In this document: piece after piece, positions 1-11,545 of the stretch | Numbering within the stretch: position 1 is the first letter of the stretch | Layout: each line of letters opens with the position of its first letter | Source of the DNA: Cristatella mucedo | Taxonomy: Eukaryota; Bryozoa; Phylactolaemata; Cristatellidae | DNA length: 64,000 bases | Direction: 5' to 3' | Assembly: GCA_009760855.2 (NCBI GenBank) | Contig: WPIO01000320.1 | Location: 31,208-95,207, forward strand | The notes under the pieces: generated by a model | Seen by the model: only the letters and a program-made list of their open reading frames with translations | What the model was told of the DNA's origin: nothing | Database searches by the model: none | Position numbers and translations under genes: made by a program

Positions 1-490
1 CTTTTAAGTTTTAACATGTTAGGAGATGTAACACATGGCGATATTGAGTTCCAGGCTTTAATAGGATTTGAACCAAATTCTTAGTCTCCAAAGGATTTAA
101 GATTTGCACGATGTGTGTGTGAACTGTTAGATTCCGAAAAGCCAATGGTACTATCCTTAGCCTGGTGGACGAGTAGATCTGTGAGGTCGGCTGGATCCAA
201 AGAATGAAGGGACCTAAAAGTGAGTGACAAAACCTTGAGGTCGTTGCGTTGCTTGACTGGTAGCCAGTGCATGTCAGAGATAAGTGGTGTTATGTAGCAA
301 CTGCAATGCTCACGCCATACTAGCCTAGCTGCTGAGCTTTGCACCAGCTGTAAGCGCCTGAATGCACATGCCGTAAGACCATCAAGCAATGAGTTGCAGA
401 AGTCAAGACTGGATTTACACATGCATGGACCAATTTAGATGTGACGTCCCTGTCTCAACAAGCCCAAATTGTAGCAATATTGTATTGCTG
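1..490 (-). mobile_element. LINE B fragment, reverse transcriptase C-terminal part
   Basis: The minus strand reads the region C-terminal to the RT core of the LINE family called B here. It contains LQLVQSSAARLV, then HWLPVKQR and LKSFGD, in the same order as in the copy at 12.8-14.2 kb. The open stretch covers 81-422 and nucleotide similarity runs to about 490. It is truncated at both ends and is a dead relic. Confidence 0.85.
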
Positions 491-499
491 AAAGTAGAC

Positions 500-1595
500 A
501 GCCATTACTGTTTTTACGTGACGTAGTTGTCCAGCAGCCCAAGCTTATTTTGGAGCAGGACACGTCAATTATATGGGGTGATAGCTATTAATTCTTTGTC
601 ACTAATCGAACAAGCCTGTCAGATTTGACCACCATTACTTTTTTATTTGGTCTAATTCAGCCATTCACTGGACTGATTCTCACTGTCAGCATCTTTATGT
701 AGCTTCTTTGTTTCCTGCTCGATGTTTGGCTGATTATCACTGTGCCAGAGCATGTGTGGATAACTGCAGTGAGTGAAAGTATGGTGTTTTACTCAGCTGG
801 GCCCTGGTGTGCTGAGACTTGAAACCCACCAGCCGAGTGGCCTCAGGATTTCAGGCAGCTCAATGATTGAGGACAGTACACAATGTAATTGTGAAATGCC
901 TACGTTCAAAATTTCGTGCATGTGCGATATATTGACAGTACCAGGAACCCGCCTTGTTCAGCACACTCTTTAAAGGCTAATATAATTAAATATTGGCTAC
1001 TGACATTTAGCATTGTACTTGAAACAATAACTGAAGGAATAAAAAAGGTGTGTACAATGACTAGGCTCTTTTATGGAACTTTGCAAATGAGTTACTTTTT
1101 ATTGTACGCCTGGCATGGCACTTATTTTTTAGTATTTAAACCAAAACTACAGCCTGTTGAGTTGCTTTGCTGAGTCGCAGTAGAAATACAATAATGTACA
1201 TTCGCCGCATGACGTAGAGTCTTATCTTTCCTCATGACGGAAGAAAGAACAGACTTTCTCGCTTTAACTAATAACAGTTTATTGGTCTATGCTAACAAGG
1301 AGGTTATATTCCCCATTGACTGCTGTTTTTTGCTTGAGAAAATGTATGTTGTCTAATCATAAAACCTTGGTCGGTAACGATGTAACCAGTGATTAACCAT
1401 GTTCAGTCAGGTATTGATTCCACTGCTCTTTGCTGAATTCTATTAGTAATAATAATAATGAATAATTGTCCAGCAGGTTATTTGTACGGCTGTGTCTGCT
1501 AGCATGCATGCATGAAAGAATATTTATTTATTTTACTCTAATAGTGCCAAGTCGTTATTTGACAATTTTCTGTTGACAATTTTGGTTGAGCTCTC
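500..1595. other. No gene recognised; probable intron
   Basis: Short chance reading frames only. A small AAT-rich run lies near 1443-1462. The right end becomes pyrimidine-rich before the splice acceptor at 1608-1609, so this is most likely intron upstream of the Roco exon. Confidence 0.5.
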
Positions 1596-1609
1596 TTGTT
1601 TTGCTTTAG

Positions 1610-3481
1610 GTGATTGACGGACGTGGAAACATGATAACTGAGCTGCCAGATGAAGTTATTCATACCTCACTGACCGTTCTCTCATTGAATGGCAATCCAA
1701 TGGTTTTTCCACCTTGTGAGGTGTGTGACCAGGGAGTTGAAGCTATTCGGCAGTATTTCCGAGATAGCACTCAGGGGAAGGAATCGCTATGCTGTGATAC
1801 TATCAACATGCTTGGAGACATGGGAGCAGGAAAAACTAGCATCGTTCAGTCTTTACTACTTGGCATGCCATCTCTTGCTGGAGCTGATGATAGAACTTGT
1901 GTGCTAGATCAGAGCCTTGTAAAGATTGAAAATCGGATAATAAATGTGAATGACTTTGGTGGGCATGAAATTTATCAGTGATTCCAATATTTTTGCCCTC
2001 TAAAGGACTTTGCATCATTGCGTTCGACATAAGTGAAGACCTTGAGAAGCAGAAGGAGCAGATAAAGAAGTGGCTTATGACAATATTCTCTAAGTCAGCC
2101 GAGATACGAGTTATCGTAGTTGGCACTCACACTGATCTTCTTAAAAAAAACGACCTCAAAAACGCTGCTCAAGATGTGGAGAACTACGTAAAAGAACTTC
2201 GTTTGTCTGCTAAGCGAGAGCTTGAGCTTCACACCAATGCACTTGCTCGTCAGGATTCCTCTGCAGTAAATATTGATGTCTGCCTTAAACAATCTTATGC
2301 TGCGATATCAGCTGCTGACATTTCGTTCATAATGATGAGGTGCATTAATAATCCTGAAAGTGGTGGAAGTGATGAGAGTGAAAGTAGCCTGAGTAAGTTG
2401 AAATCAGGAGTCCAAGAGAAGCTTAGGGCTACTGTACAATATCCTGCATCATGGTGTAGTATTATGAAAGACATAACGAAGCATGATTCAGACGATGGAA
2501 ACCGTCAGCCATATTTAGAATGGCATCAGGTCAGAGAAGTGTATGCAAGCTACTTGCAACCGGAGCCCGACGATTCTACACTAAAAGTAATCCTTCGTTC
2601 TCTTGCATCTGTATCCCAGATTATTTGGTTAGAGAGTTCTCCTTCTCTTATAGGCTTTGTATTCCATCAACCTCAGCTTATCATCAGAGAGTTAAAGAAG
2701 GTTTTGCATCACAACCATCCTGATGCACTTCGTAGTTGTGTTGGCACTCAGTTTTACGGCAGCTGTATTAAGGAGTACAATCGCGGCATTCTGACTGAGA
2801 CACTTTTGGAAGCACTGCTTGGAAGCGGAAACATCGTCGATGTGGTCGGAAAATTCATGCAACAGTTTCACATGATCAGCAGGGTTTGTGCAGTTGGCGA
2901 GAAACGATACATAATGCCAAGTAAGCTTTCAGACGATCGGCCTACTAAGCTGCAGCAGTTACTAAGTACATCGACAATGGATCCTCCAGTGTTATTCGAG
3001 CTTACCTTTTTGGGGGAGTGTATGCCACATGCTTTCTTTCCAACTCTCCTAGCATCAGTACTATCATTTGTCTACAATAGTAAAGCCGAACCAATATCTT
3101 GGAAGGATGGAATACTGGTCGAACTCTACAGTGTGACTGTAATCATGCTGTGAAACGTAAGCGCTTTAGAAATTATGGCATTTTCAAAATCTGCCACGAA
3201 AGATGTCTGGAAAGGTTTGCAACCACTGCTCATTCACGTCGTCGAATGTGTAGCAGAGTCGTGGCATGGTGTCCAGCCGCTTTGTAAGCTCATCTGCCCT
3301 CGATCATGAGGAGGCACCGATAGGCCCCAGCCGTGGGTGAAATTTCATGGCCGAACTGTGGCCTGGAATGATCTGGTCAAGCGCGAGCTCTCCAGGACTG
3401 AGCTGCAGCACTCGTCTGATTGGCATTGCCAAGACTGCAACGATGACATACCTGGATTCTGGATGTTTCCAAGGCAGCCAG
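1610..3481 (+). pseudogene. Roco-family exon: LRR end, Roc GTPase and COR (broken)
   Basis: Roco proteins couple a Ras-like Roc GTPase to a COR dimerisation domain, usually after leucine-rich repeats. A pyrimidine-rich acceptor (AG at 1608-1609) opens the exon in phase 0. The first 123 codons give an LRR end (LTVLSLNGNP), the linker GVEAIRQYF, a P-loop GDMGAGKTS (about 1814-1840) and the switch-II motif DFGGHE. A TGA at 1979-1981 ends that frame. The protein continues in another frame with IPIFLPSKGLCIIAFD and the base-specificity motif THTD (2125-2136), then COR (LEWHQVREVY, FVFHQPQLIIRELKK). In-frame stops follow at 3151-3153 and 3307-3309, yet the same frame stays protein-like (SWHGVQPLCKLICP, HCQDCNDDIPGFW) to a donor at 3482 (AG|GTATGA), ending in phase 1. 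Domain identity is firm. Whether it is a pseudogene or carries sequence errors is open. Confidence 0.88.
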
Positions 3482-3504
3482 GTATGATCGAATCATCAGT
3501 GTAA

Positions 3505-3823
3505 TCTTAAGCCACTTGTACCCTTCATCGTGCACAGTTACATGCTAATAAGGCAAGTCATGCACGTTCACTTTAATCAAGAGATACTACAAGATTGGAA
3601 GAAATATAGAAATGCTAACGCCAATTAGAATTGCAAAAGAGCCATCCGGATGCTTAATATTTTTTTTTATTTTTGTTGCTATGTTGATGAAATATTTTAT
3701 TGAGAGCCGGTACTGTAGCTAGTGAGAAATTAAGAGGCAGATTAGTACCACTTTCCTGCTCTATACTCTTTTAAATTGTAGTGACAACAATTGTTGCATG
3801 ACAGCTTGTTAGCGATCGCTTGA
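3505..3823. other. Probable intron, nothing recognised
   Basis: AT-rich sequence with a T-run near 3660, following the candidate donor of the Roco exon. No coding or repeat signature is seen. Confidence 0.45.
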
Positions 3824-3939
3824 AGCTTAGAACAACAAATTTCCTAAGCTTCGTGCCAGTATTACTTAGTAGGCTTAGTTAAGCTTAGAACAACAAATTT
3901 TTTAAGCTTCGTGCCAGTATTACTTAATAGGCTTAGTTA
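3824..3939. repeat. Tandem duplication, 2 x 58 bp
   Basis: Two adjacent units, 3824-3881 and 3882-3939, are nearly identical. Each begins AGCTTAGAACAACAAAT and ends GGCTTAGTTA. Differences are a few substitutions, so the duplication looks fairly recent. Confidence 0.9.
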
Positions 3940-4159
3940 ATGTACCTTTTATAAAATTGATGTAATGACAACCGTATAGCATAATATATGCAGGCAGTTA
4001 CTATAAAATCGCCATTACCTAATTTCTCATAAAGGTTTAAAATTATTGCTGACTGCATTTTGCCTGGACTTAGTGTCCTGTTTTTTTAATTGTCATCCAG
4101 CCTTGCCCGATAGTAACCTTTTTATGGTTTCGAGCAGGTTTATTTTAGGTGAAACTGCA

Positions 4160-4250
4160 CTATACACATGCACACTCTCACACCCACACACACTCACATA
4201 CACTCACATACAGGTGTGCACGCAAACTCACGCACACATGCATACATACC
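4160..4250. repeat. CA-rich imperfect microsatellite
   Basis: Imperfect CACA, CACT and CATACA runs, including CACACCCACACACACTCAC. No long perfect stretch. Confidence 0.75.
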
Positions 4251-4264
4251 AATCACATAATATT

Positions 4265-4462
4265 TGCACTTCTTACGCTAAATGAAAAATAAATAAATGA
4301 TTAAACAGCCTCTATTTGTATAGCGACAGTAGAGCCTTTATGGCTATCACCACCGCTTGCAGTGGCAATAAAGAATCGCCCACAGCAGGAATCGAACCCA
4401 CGACCTCGCGACTGAGGTCGTGAAAGCAACCGCCTTACCTAGTGTGCCATCACGGCTCACCA
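4265..4462 (-). mobile_element. tRNA-derived SINE, family S2
   Basis: On the minus strand a Pol III promoter is visible: an A-box-like TGGCACACTAGG (near 4436-4447) and a B box GGTTCGATTCC (near 4388-4398). They are followed by a body with CCACTGCAAGCGGTGGTGAT. The same unit occurs in plus orientation at 57965-58115. There is no cloverleaf-length acceptor pairing, so it is a SINE head and not a tRNA gene. Confidence 0.78.
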
Positions 4463-4474
4463 AAGCTAAAATCA

Positions 4475-4765
4475 ACCAGCTCTTCTTTTTCTGGGATGAT
4501 AGTTACCAGTAGTTTCGTTTCTCTACTGGGAATTGCACTGACGCCTTGTAGCTGCAAAAGATCTCATTTAAAATTATTTGTTGAGGCTGATTGCAAAGAA
4601 CTGAAGGGTGAACCTTTGCTACCATCAGCATTCCTTCTAATGTGGTTTACAAAACTCCGTGACTGGGTCACTTAATGCTGCTATCAGACGATTACCAACT
4701 TCTCTTTGAAGGCTCCTGCTCACACCAGGACTTTCGGGATGCAGAGAATTACCTCAAACGACTAG
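4475..4765 (+). pseudogene. Tentative exon of the Roco/CARD gene (exon D)
   Basis: Two protein-like frames abut. One reads LKLFVEADCKELKGEP and FTKLRDWVT, ending at TAA about 4673. The other starts at 4675 with MLLSDDYQLLFEG and ends AENYLKRL. The second frame reaches a donor at 4766 (CTAG|GTAAAG) in phase 1. That phase joins exactly to the exon at 4929, whose first two bases complete a Gly codon. This junction is the main support. No domain is recognised, the acceptor is not clear, and a frameshift must be assumed between the halves. It could encode the stretch between COR and the CARD linker. Confidence 0.45.
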
Positions 4766-4928
4766 GTAAAGGCAATCTGTGTAAGCGGCTTGACGGTCGT
4801 AAGACCATCGTTAGACTCACATGGCTCAATCTAAAGTCTCTTCTTTTTACTGCAGCTAACTTACCTTGCCCTTCCTCTTTGACGCGATGTGATTGTATTG
4901 AATCGCTGTGCTTCCTTCTTTCTTTCAG

Positions 4929-5018
4929 GTAATGAGGGCAAACCTGCTGCCCTACTGCCTGGTGCCAGCAGCGACCCACCAGCTTTATTGGAAGCACCTA
5001 CGAAGAGGTCCTCGGAAG
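4929..5018 (+). CDS. 90-nt linker exon (exon E) before the CARD
   Basis: The exon has a strong acceptor (TTCTTTCTTTCAG) and donor (AAG|GTAAGC at 5019). It is exactly 90 nt and symmetric in phase 1. In frame it reads NEGKPAALLPGASS, then ALLEAPTKRSSE, a Pro/Ala-rich, probably disordered linker. The trailing G joins the AT that opens the CARD exon at 11968, giving Asp. A paralogous exon with identical length and splice sites lies at 43130-43219 and also keeps the frame. Function beyond a linker is not recognisable. Confidence 0.68.
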
Positions 5019-5224
5019 GTAAGCTTGATGATCCGTGAAGGCACACTGGGGAGGGTGGTTTCTTTTTACGAGCTTTTTTAGAGCCTAATGAGGTGGTACT
5101 CAGCCTGCCCATAGGCCGGGCTGAGTGGTGTCAGTCCGGCTGGGGCAGAGCATTGTGGGCATGGTCACGCCCAAAATATCTCCATCTTCGTCATTTCGAA
5201 CTCGCGATTTGATTATATCCATTA

Positions 5225-5335
5225 CTCTGTAAAAAACAATAATAATACTTCACTTGATAAATCGCCCTCAGAGAACTCAATCTCTTTCTAGGCGCTTTAC
5301 ATTTGCTGCAAAGGGAAACACGATTGAATGATGAG
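5225..5335 (-). mobile_element. LINE B 3'-terminal hairpin fragment
   Basis: On the minus strand the conserved LINE B end reads AAAGCGCCTAGAAAGAGATT, then TTCTCTGAGGGCG and an AT-rich (TTA)n-like tail. Only the terminal region survives. It lies between exon E and the antisense membrane-protein exon. Confidence 0.8.
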
Positions 5336-5396
5336 TAATATCACTAGTCAACAATGGCCGCTGCTATCAGTGCCCACTCTAGAAATGGCAGCCACT

Positions 5397-5571
5397 TCTC
5401 AAATCTAAATGCTTGGTAAATAGCCTGTAACCCTTCACAATCGGTAAGCTCGTTTAATTTGTAATTTGGCAGTAATTTGTATAATTTGACAGTAATTTGT
5501 GACTTAACATGAAGAAAATGCTAATAATTGCTCCGACTACTAAAAGCAGTGCAATTTTTCTGTAAAAACAT
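5397..5571 (-). pseudogene. Broken copy of a membrane-anchor exon
   Basis: The minus strand reads YRKIALLLVVGAIISIFF, a signal-anchor-like helix matching the intact exon at 46757-46930. The start region has five T between ATG and the ACAG, where the intact copy has ATT, so the ATG at 5571 is out of frame with the helix by one base. Similarity continues upstream of the ATG to about 5648, where LINE A begins. It is a duplicated, decayed 5' exon of an unidentified type II membrane protein. Confidence 0.6.
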
Positions 5572-5716
5572 GCTTCTTTACGATTCTATGATCAGGGAAA
5601 TGCTAACTACATGGCACACGCTACTTGAGATAGAGCAGGGGCAGCACAATGTAATGTAATGTCATGTAATGTATCTCCGTCAGTAACTCCAAAAAGTCAT
5701 AAAGACCATGTGGGTG

Positions 5717-7236
5717 TTACGCAGGAGAGTTTTGTATAGCGCACTCATAGCCTAAGCTGCTTTCGGTACGCATTCGGTAGCCAACAGACTTCGTCTCACG
5801 CAACAAAGAGAAAGTGGGAAGCATAGCAGAGTTAGGAGAGCAGTTGAGGTAGTGAGTACCATAGAAGTAGCAGTTCAGGACCGCTGAAAAACATGTGCCA
5901 TAGTCGGCAGTCGGAGAGTAAATGTCATTGCGTAAGAAGTGTGGAAGCGAGTTCCACAGTCTAGGACCTGCAGAGCTAAAGCTTCTGTCACCAACTGTTT
6001 TTAAGCGGAGGAATGGGACAGCTAATTTATTTTCCACACAGGACCTGAGGGCGCGAACAGGCTGAAACTGATGCAGCAGTTCAGCTAGGTACGAAGGAGC
6101 CAAGCCGTGGCGGGCCTTGTGGGTCTGCGTAAGAACTTTGCTCTGTATCCTTTGCTCAACCAGCAACCATCCTAGCTCTTTCAGCGAAGGTGACACGTGC
6201 TCAAACCGCTGGGACTTGAAGGCCAGCCTTGCAGCCATATTCATAGTCCGCTGTAGTGGCATAATAGCTTTCTTTGGTAGACCAGCCAAAATGGAATTAC
6301 GATAATCAAGCCGAGACAGAACTAAAGAGGTAGTTAAATTTTTTACAATCCACTGTGGGAGACAGCTTCTAATCTTGGATAGGGATCGGATGTGATGGCT
6401 AGCTGTAGAGGCAGTCTTCTGAATGAAGCTTTTGAAATTAAGCCAGCTGTCGAACACGGCACCTAGATTACGAGCACGTGATGAAGGTCGCACAATAGCA
6501 TCACCTATTAGAACAGCAAAGCCTTTTAATCCAGCAACACGCTTAGGGTGTCCTATGAGAAGCAGTTCGGTTTTATCGTCATTCATTTTCAGGAAGTTTG
6601 CCGACATCCAGGATCGAATATCGGCAAGGCAAGCATTCAGTTTCTCAGTTGCTGCAGTGGATTCCGACGGTTTAAATGACAAACACAATTGAGTATCGTC
6701 AGCATAGAAGTGATATCCTATTTCATGGGCCTTAATCACTTTTCCCGGAGGCTGCGTATAAATGGAGAACAGCAAGGGACCAAGTACAGACCCTTGAGAG
6801 GGACTCCACAGGTGACCCTTCTCATGTCTGAGACCTGACCCCCACACGACACGGATTGAACACGATCAGACAAGTATGATTTAAACCACGCCAGTGCTTC
6901 GTCTGCCAGACCGATCCTTGTTCTCAGTCGTTCAAGCAAAACTTCGTGATCAATGGTGTCGAAGGCAGCAGACAGATCTAGCAGAGCTAGGGCAGTGACA
7001 TTCCCGTCGTCGTTGCCACGTAGAATGTCATTGTTAACACGGAGGAGAGCAGTTTCAGTAGAGTGCTGCCTCTTGAACCCTGATTGAAATGTTTTTGACA
7101 TTCCATTATTTTCAATATGTTCAACTAGCTGCTTAGCAGCAATTTTTTCAAGAATTTTTGATAAGAATGGAAGAAGGGAAACTGGACGATAGTTTGCTAG
7201 GACCTCTGTGTCTAATCCAGGCTTTTTAAGAATAGG
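5717..7236 (-). pseudogene. LINE A ORF, reverse transcriptase part
   Basis: RT core: FQSGFKRQHSTETALLRV, LLDLSAAFDTIDHEVLL, then after the two-base insertion [11 protein letters not shown] and the catalytic [10 protein letters not shown]. The C-terminal region has [15 protein letters not shown] and [15 protein letters not shown] and ends NSPA at 5717. Part one is in frame from 7236 to about 6800 and part two in another frame from about 6847 to 5717. The catalytic Asp pair is intact, so loss of function comes from the breaks. Confidence 0.9.
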
Positions 7237-8700
7237 TCAAATGATTGCCGATTTGAAGGACTTGGGGACGACCCCTTTTCCCAAAGAAACATTAAAAATC
7301 TTGGTTATGGCAGGGCTAAGTTGGTCTGCAAGTGAAGACCACAGAGATGAAGGTATAGGGTCTTCAGGAGCCGAGCTTTTTTTGCTAGACCTTATTAAGG
7401 CAGCCACATCACAGGCAGAAACATTAGAGAACCTTTTAAGAAAGGTCACAGGTTGAGGAACGGCGATTGCTTTGGTCGGAGGGGGCTTAATTGAGGCACG
7501 AATGTGCACAATGTTTTCAGTAAAGAAGACTGAAAACTTTTCGGCTGAGCCCTTAATATCTGGGGAGTCAGACCTGACAGCATTGGCCAGTAAATGGTTT
7601 ACTGTCTTATAAATCTGTTTAGTGTCCGACTGGCAGGAATTCAGTTTTCTAAGGTGTTTTTTTGTAAATTGAAAGCAATCTCGACGACTTTGAACACGGA
7701 TAGAGCGAACGGGAGCATGCTTGTCAAGAGCACTCCTGAGTGTCATGTTCATCGCATCTGTGAGGGTATCGAGGCTGCCGGTCGAGTCTGAATGCAGATC
7801 AAGAAGGCCTGCATCACAAACAGATTTCAAAAACTTGTCCATGTCAATGCTTTGTAAGTTACGTCGTTTGGCAAATTTGACATTGCCATGCACGTACGAG
7901 GGAGCAGGAACAGTAAACGAGACCGAACAATGATCTGAGAGGGTCAGTGGGCACACCACAAAGTCGGTGATGAGGACATCCTTAGTGATCACGAGATCTA
8001 GAATGTGGCCACCGACGTGGGTGCTTTGATTAACGTGTTGGGCCAAACCAAGATTCTCCAGACTTTCAAGAAATGAGCGGACCTGACTGTTGCTAGGGTT
8101 GTCAACGTGAATAGTGAAGTCTCCTACAATCAGTAGCGGCCTGTCACACACAAATATTTTAGCGAGGAACTCTGAAAACTCCTCTATAAACAAGTTTAGA
8201 CAGCCAGAAGGAGGCCGGTATATCACAACGGTGAGAGGCATTGTCTTTGATGAAGACCTGATAGCAACCGATTCAAACGATGACCCATGCGAGAAACTGC
8301 ACATTTTATAGCCAAACGATTCGCGAACAACAATTGCAACCCCGCCACCAACCTTGTCAGAATGCATGGACTGATAGAATGAGAACCCGGGTGGGGTGGT
8401 CTCGGAAAAACAGCTACTGGAACAAGGCGTCATCCAGGTTTCGGTAAGCAGAAATGCATCTAGCTTCTCCTGGACCACCTGATCGCGGATAAGTAACCCC
8501 TTGGTTTTTAGCGAGCGGACATTTAGTAGGCGGAATTTAAGAGGCTGTCCAACAACTGGGCGATGGCGATGAAGTGGCTCGTATTCTCTACCGTTTGCGT
8601 CCGGCCCGGCGGACGCTGGCTCTTCGAATTTGAATTGAACCTTTGTAACAGCCGCGGGATGACGTTTCACAACGTGCTGGGCTATAGTGGGTGGACACAA
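7237..8700 (-). pseudogene. LINE A ORF, endonuclease plus linker part
   Basis: Reading frame of the element's APE endonuclease, which nicks the target site for target-primed reverse transcription. Motifs in order: RLLNVRSLKTK, LLTETWMTP, GGVAIVVRESFG, VGDFTIHVD and LSDHCSV. The usual GDFN asparagine is Thr here. A linker with FTKKHLRKLN follows, then the first RT segment to SFKSAII, where TGA at 7237 stops it. The frame continues unchanged past the stop. The apparent N-terminus runs into HTHT from the microsatellite and is not real protein. Confidence 0.85.
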
Positions 8701-8723
8701 ACCAATCGGTTTGTGTGTTTGGA

Positions 8724-8725
<2 letters not shown>

Positions 8726-8764
<39 letters not shown>

Positions 8765-8769
8765 TGTGC
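8726..8769. repeat. (TG)n microsatellite
   Basis: About 20 TG units with a few interruptions, at the upstream edge of LINE A. Confidence 0.95.
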
Positions 8770-8790
8770 GCGAGCACACTCAAGCATACT

Positions 8791-9509
8791 TGAGCTTGCT
8801 TGAGTTGCTACCTATTTGTCCTAAACTAGTTAATAGATAAAGCCTATTACTGAATTCTGCCATTTTTCAGTATTGGCATTGTCGTTCTCGTGATTAGGTG
8901 TAGGAAGTGTTTGGTACATTTCAACTTGCCTGACGTTTTCTTTTTGGTTTTTGCCCCCTCAAACATCTTAATGGGGACTGCTCAGTGCAATGTCACGGAA
9001 ATCAGCATCGTTAGCTTTATAATCGAAGTAGTTATAACGCTACGTGAAATGTTTTAAATCCTAGTTCAACTAAATCTTAATACCGACGATTTGAAACTCC
9101 ATGCTACCATAAGGAATGAATGGCAAGCATTCAGTCTATCATGCCTACAAAAACCTGCCAAAGAGAAAACATCAAACCTGTCCTAGCTCAATTTGTATTG
9201 CTGCCGCTCAAACTAATGAATGTGACATGTCCACTGTCTGTAGCCTCTAGCTATTACTTTATCAGTGTCCGGTTCTCATCCGGTCGCCAGTACGTTAGTG
9301 AATGCCCCACCTCACCACATGTCGAAGAATCTATTGAAACTGGCGGGTCATATACTTGCACCCTCGCAAGTTAAGTAGTTATGATAAGGCTACTAATATT
9401 CTGCACTAATTAGTCTATGCCGTCACAATAGCCGATCAAAATATCGACTAGCTGTCATCCTCGCTGTCGATTGGCTTCAAGCTGGTCAACGTCGCCCTTC
9501 TGTGAATCC
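8791..9509. other. No gene recognised
   Basis: Only short chance frames and no repeat family that I can match. Probably intron between two LINE A copies. Confidence 0.4.
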
Positions 9510-10580
9510 TATGTAATGTAATGTTATGTAATATATCTCCGTCTGTAACTCCACAAAGTTATAAAGACCATGTGGGTGTTACGCAGGAGAGTTTTGCATA
9601 GCCCACTCACAGCCTAAGCGGCTTTCGGTACGCATTCGGTAGCCAACCGACTTCGTCTCACGCAACAAAGAGAAAGTGGGAAGCATAGCAGAGTCAGGAG
9701 AGCAGTTGAGGTAGTGAGTACCATAGAAGTAGCAGCTCAGAACCGCTGAAAAGGATGTGCAATAATCGGCAGTAGGAGAGTAGTTATCGCTGCGTAAGAA
9801 TTGTGGAAGCGAGTTCCACAGTCTAGGACCTGCAGAGCTAAAGCTTCTGTCACCAAATGTCTTTAAGCGGAGGAATGGGACAGCTAATTTATTGTCCACA
9901 CAGGACCTGAGGGCTCGAACAGGCTGAAACTGATTCAGCAGTTCAGCTAGGTATGAAGGAGCCAAGCCGTGGCGGGCCTTGTGGGTCAGTGTAAGTACTT
10001 TGCTCTGTATCCTTTGCTCAACCGGCAACCATCCTAGCTCCTTCAGCAAAGGAGACACGTGATCAAACCGCTGGGACTTGAAGACCAGCCTTGCAGCCAT
10101 ATTCATTGTCCACTGTAGTGGCATAATAGCTTTTTTGGTAGCCCAGCCAAAAGGGAATTACAATAATCAAGCCGAGACAGAACTAGAGAGCTAGTTAAGT
10201 TTTTTACAAGCCACTGTGGGGGACAGCTCCTAATCTTGGACAGGGATCGGATGTGATGGCTAGCTGTAGAGGCAGTCTTCTGAATAAAGCTTTTGAAATT
10301 GAGGCAGCTGTCGAACACGACACCTAACTTTCGAGCAAGTGGTGATGGCAGCACAATAGCATCACCTATTAGAACGGCAAAGCCTTTTAATCGAGCCACA
10401 AGCTTAGGGTGTCCTATGAGCAGCAGTTCGGTTTTATTATCATTTAATTTCAGGAAGTTTTCCGACATCCAGGATCGAATATCGGCAAGGCAAGCATTCA
10501 GTTTCTCAGTTGCTGCAGCAGATTCCGACAGTTTGAATGACAAATACAACTGAGTATCGTCAGCATAGAAGTGATATCCT
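9510..10580 (-). mobile_element. LINE A, 5'-truncated copy 2
   Basis: The 3' half of LINE A from the catalytic [14 protein letters not shown] to the end (NSPA), with the pentamer tail at 9510-9535. The 5' truncation is just upstream of the YADD motif, near 10580. A one-base deletion near 10130 (TTTTTT where copy 1 has TTCTTT) splits the frame. Sequence to the right of 10580 is unrelated. Confidence 0.9.
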
Positions 10581-10904
10581 ATCCTACTGGCTAGCATGCT
10601 GCTCTTGCTGTAGCTCCCCAGCGGGCACTGCTCTCCATGCACAGATCCTGCTGGCTCGCCGTTTGCAGGTGTTAACTTTCCTCTATCTGGCAATTTTATG
10701 TGCCAAAAATTTTGACAAGCTTGCAATACGCTACTAAGGACATGCAGACGCATTCATATAGCACCGGCAAGCGATCAGAGCATGTATTCAGGGCCTTCTC
10801 TCCACGAAGCAACTGTCTTGCAGAAGCACAGCTTGAGTAAACCATCAACTCAAGCAGTCGGCCAAATGTCGGCAAGCAGCTTATCGTGTTAAGTTTATTT
10901 GATA

Positions 10905-11545
10905 TTGGTAATAATACATTAGTATGTTGCCCTCAACGAAATTAATCGCTTTCTAGGCACTTTGCATGTGCTGCAAAGGTAGCATAATCGAGTGGTAAGT
11001 GGCTGCACTCTTAATGTCAACATGATAACATATGTAGAGGTGACATGCACAGGGTCACCATGCAAAACTGGTTAGTGGCAGCATGCTCAGTAGAAGCACC
11101 CATAAGCACCCAAAGCAAGAATCATGAGGAGCCAATAAATGCTGCGATAATCAGATGCTTGTTAAGGTTTAATGGCATCAAGTCAGATGATGTAGTAATG
11201 TCAGTAGGGAGTGTGAATACCGTGTTTTGGAAGCATGCAAACTAAGGGCAGGGTCTTCAAAGAATTTGAGATTTGTATGAGGTTGACTACACGATTTGAT
11301 TCAGAAAAGTTGGTGGTATGATGCCTATCATGGTGGAGGATTAGGTCTGATAGCTAGGCTGGAGCGAGAGAATGGAGTGGCCTAAAAGTGACTTACGGAA
11401 CCGTGAAATCGATGCTCTGCTAAACTGTGCCAGCCTGGGAGATGCGCAAGCCTGGGAGATGTGTGTTTCGCGATACGCAGATTTCTGATCATTAGGAGGA
11501 CGGCAGACACTGTAGACTGAATGTGACTGGCATGTGATAAGTTAG
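10905..11545 (-). mobile_element. LINE B, decayed 3' part
   Basis: Begins with the 3' hairpin region (TTTCTAGGCACTTTGCATG in plus) and continues through the 3' UTR (AGGGTCACCATGCA) into degraded RT C-terminal sequence (TCAAAGAATTTGAGATTTG). It is heavily mutated with no usable frame. Confidence 0.75.

Larger units (their letters stand above)
5649..8790 (-). mobile_element. LINE A, near full-length APE-type non-LTR retrotransposon
   Basis: Minus-strand element of the CR1/L2/Jockey type. It has an AP-like endonuclease, a linker and a reverse transcriptase, and its 3' end is a short run of TTACA/ACATT pentamers (5649-5680) instead of poly(A). It carries one in-frame TGA (7237-7239) and a two-base insertion (GAGAG at 6796-6800, where other copies have GAG) that shifts the RT frame. 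The 5' end is unclear because a (TG)n run lies at 8726-8769. It sits in the intron between exon E and the CARD exon. It is the longest of at least seven LINE A copies here and is inactive as read. Confidence 0.93.

Noticed and set aside
6117-6692. Plus-strand open frames within LINE A
   Set aside because: Antisense shadows of the RT frame; the same shadows recur in every LINE A copy.
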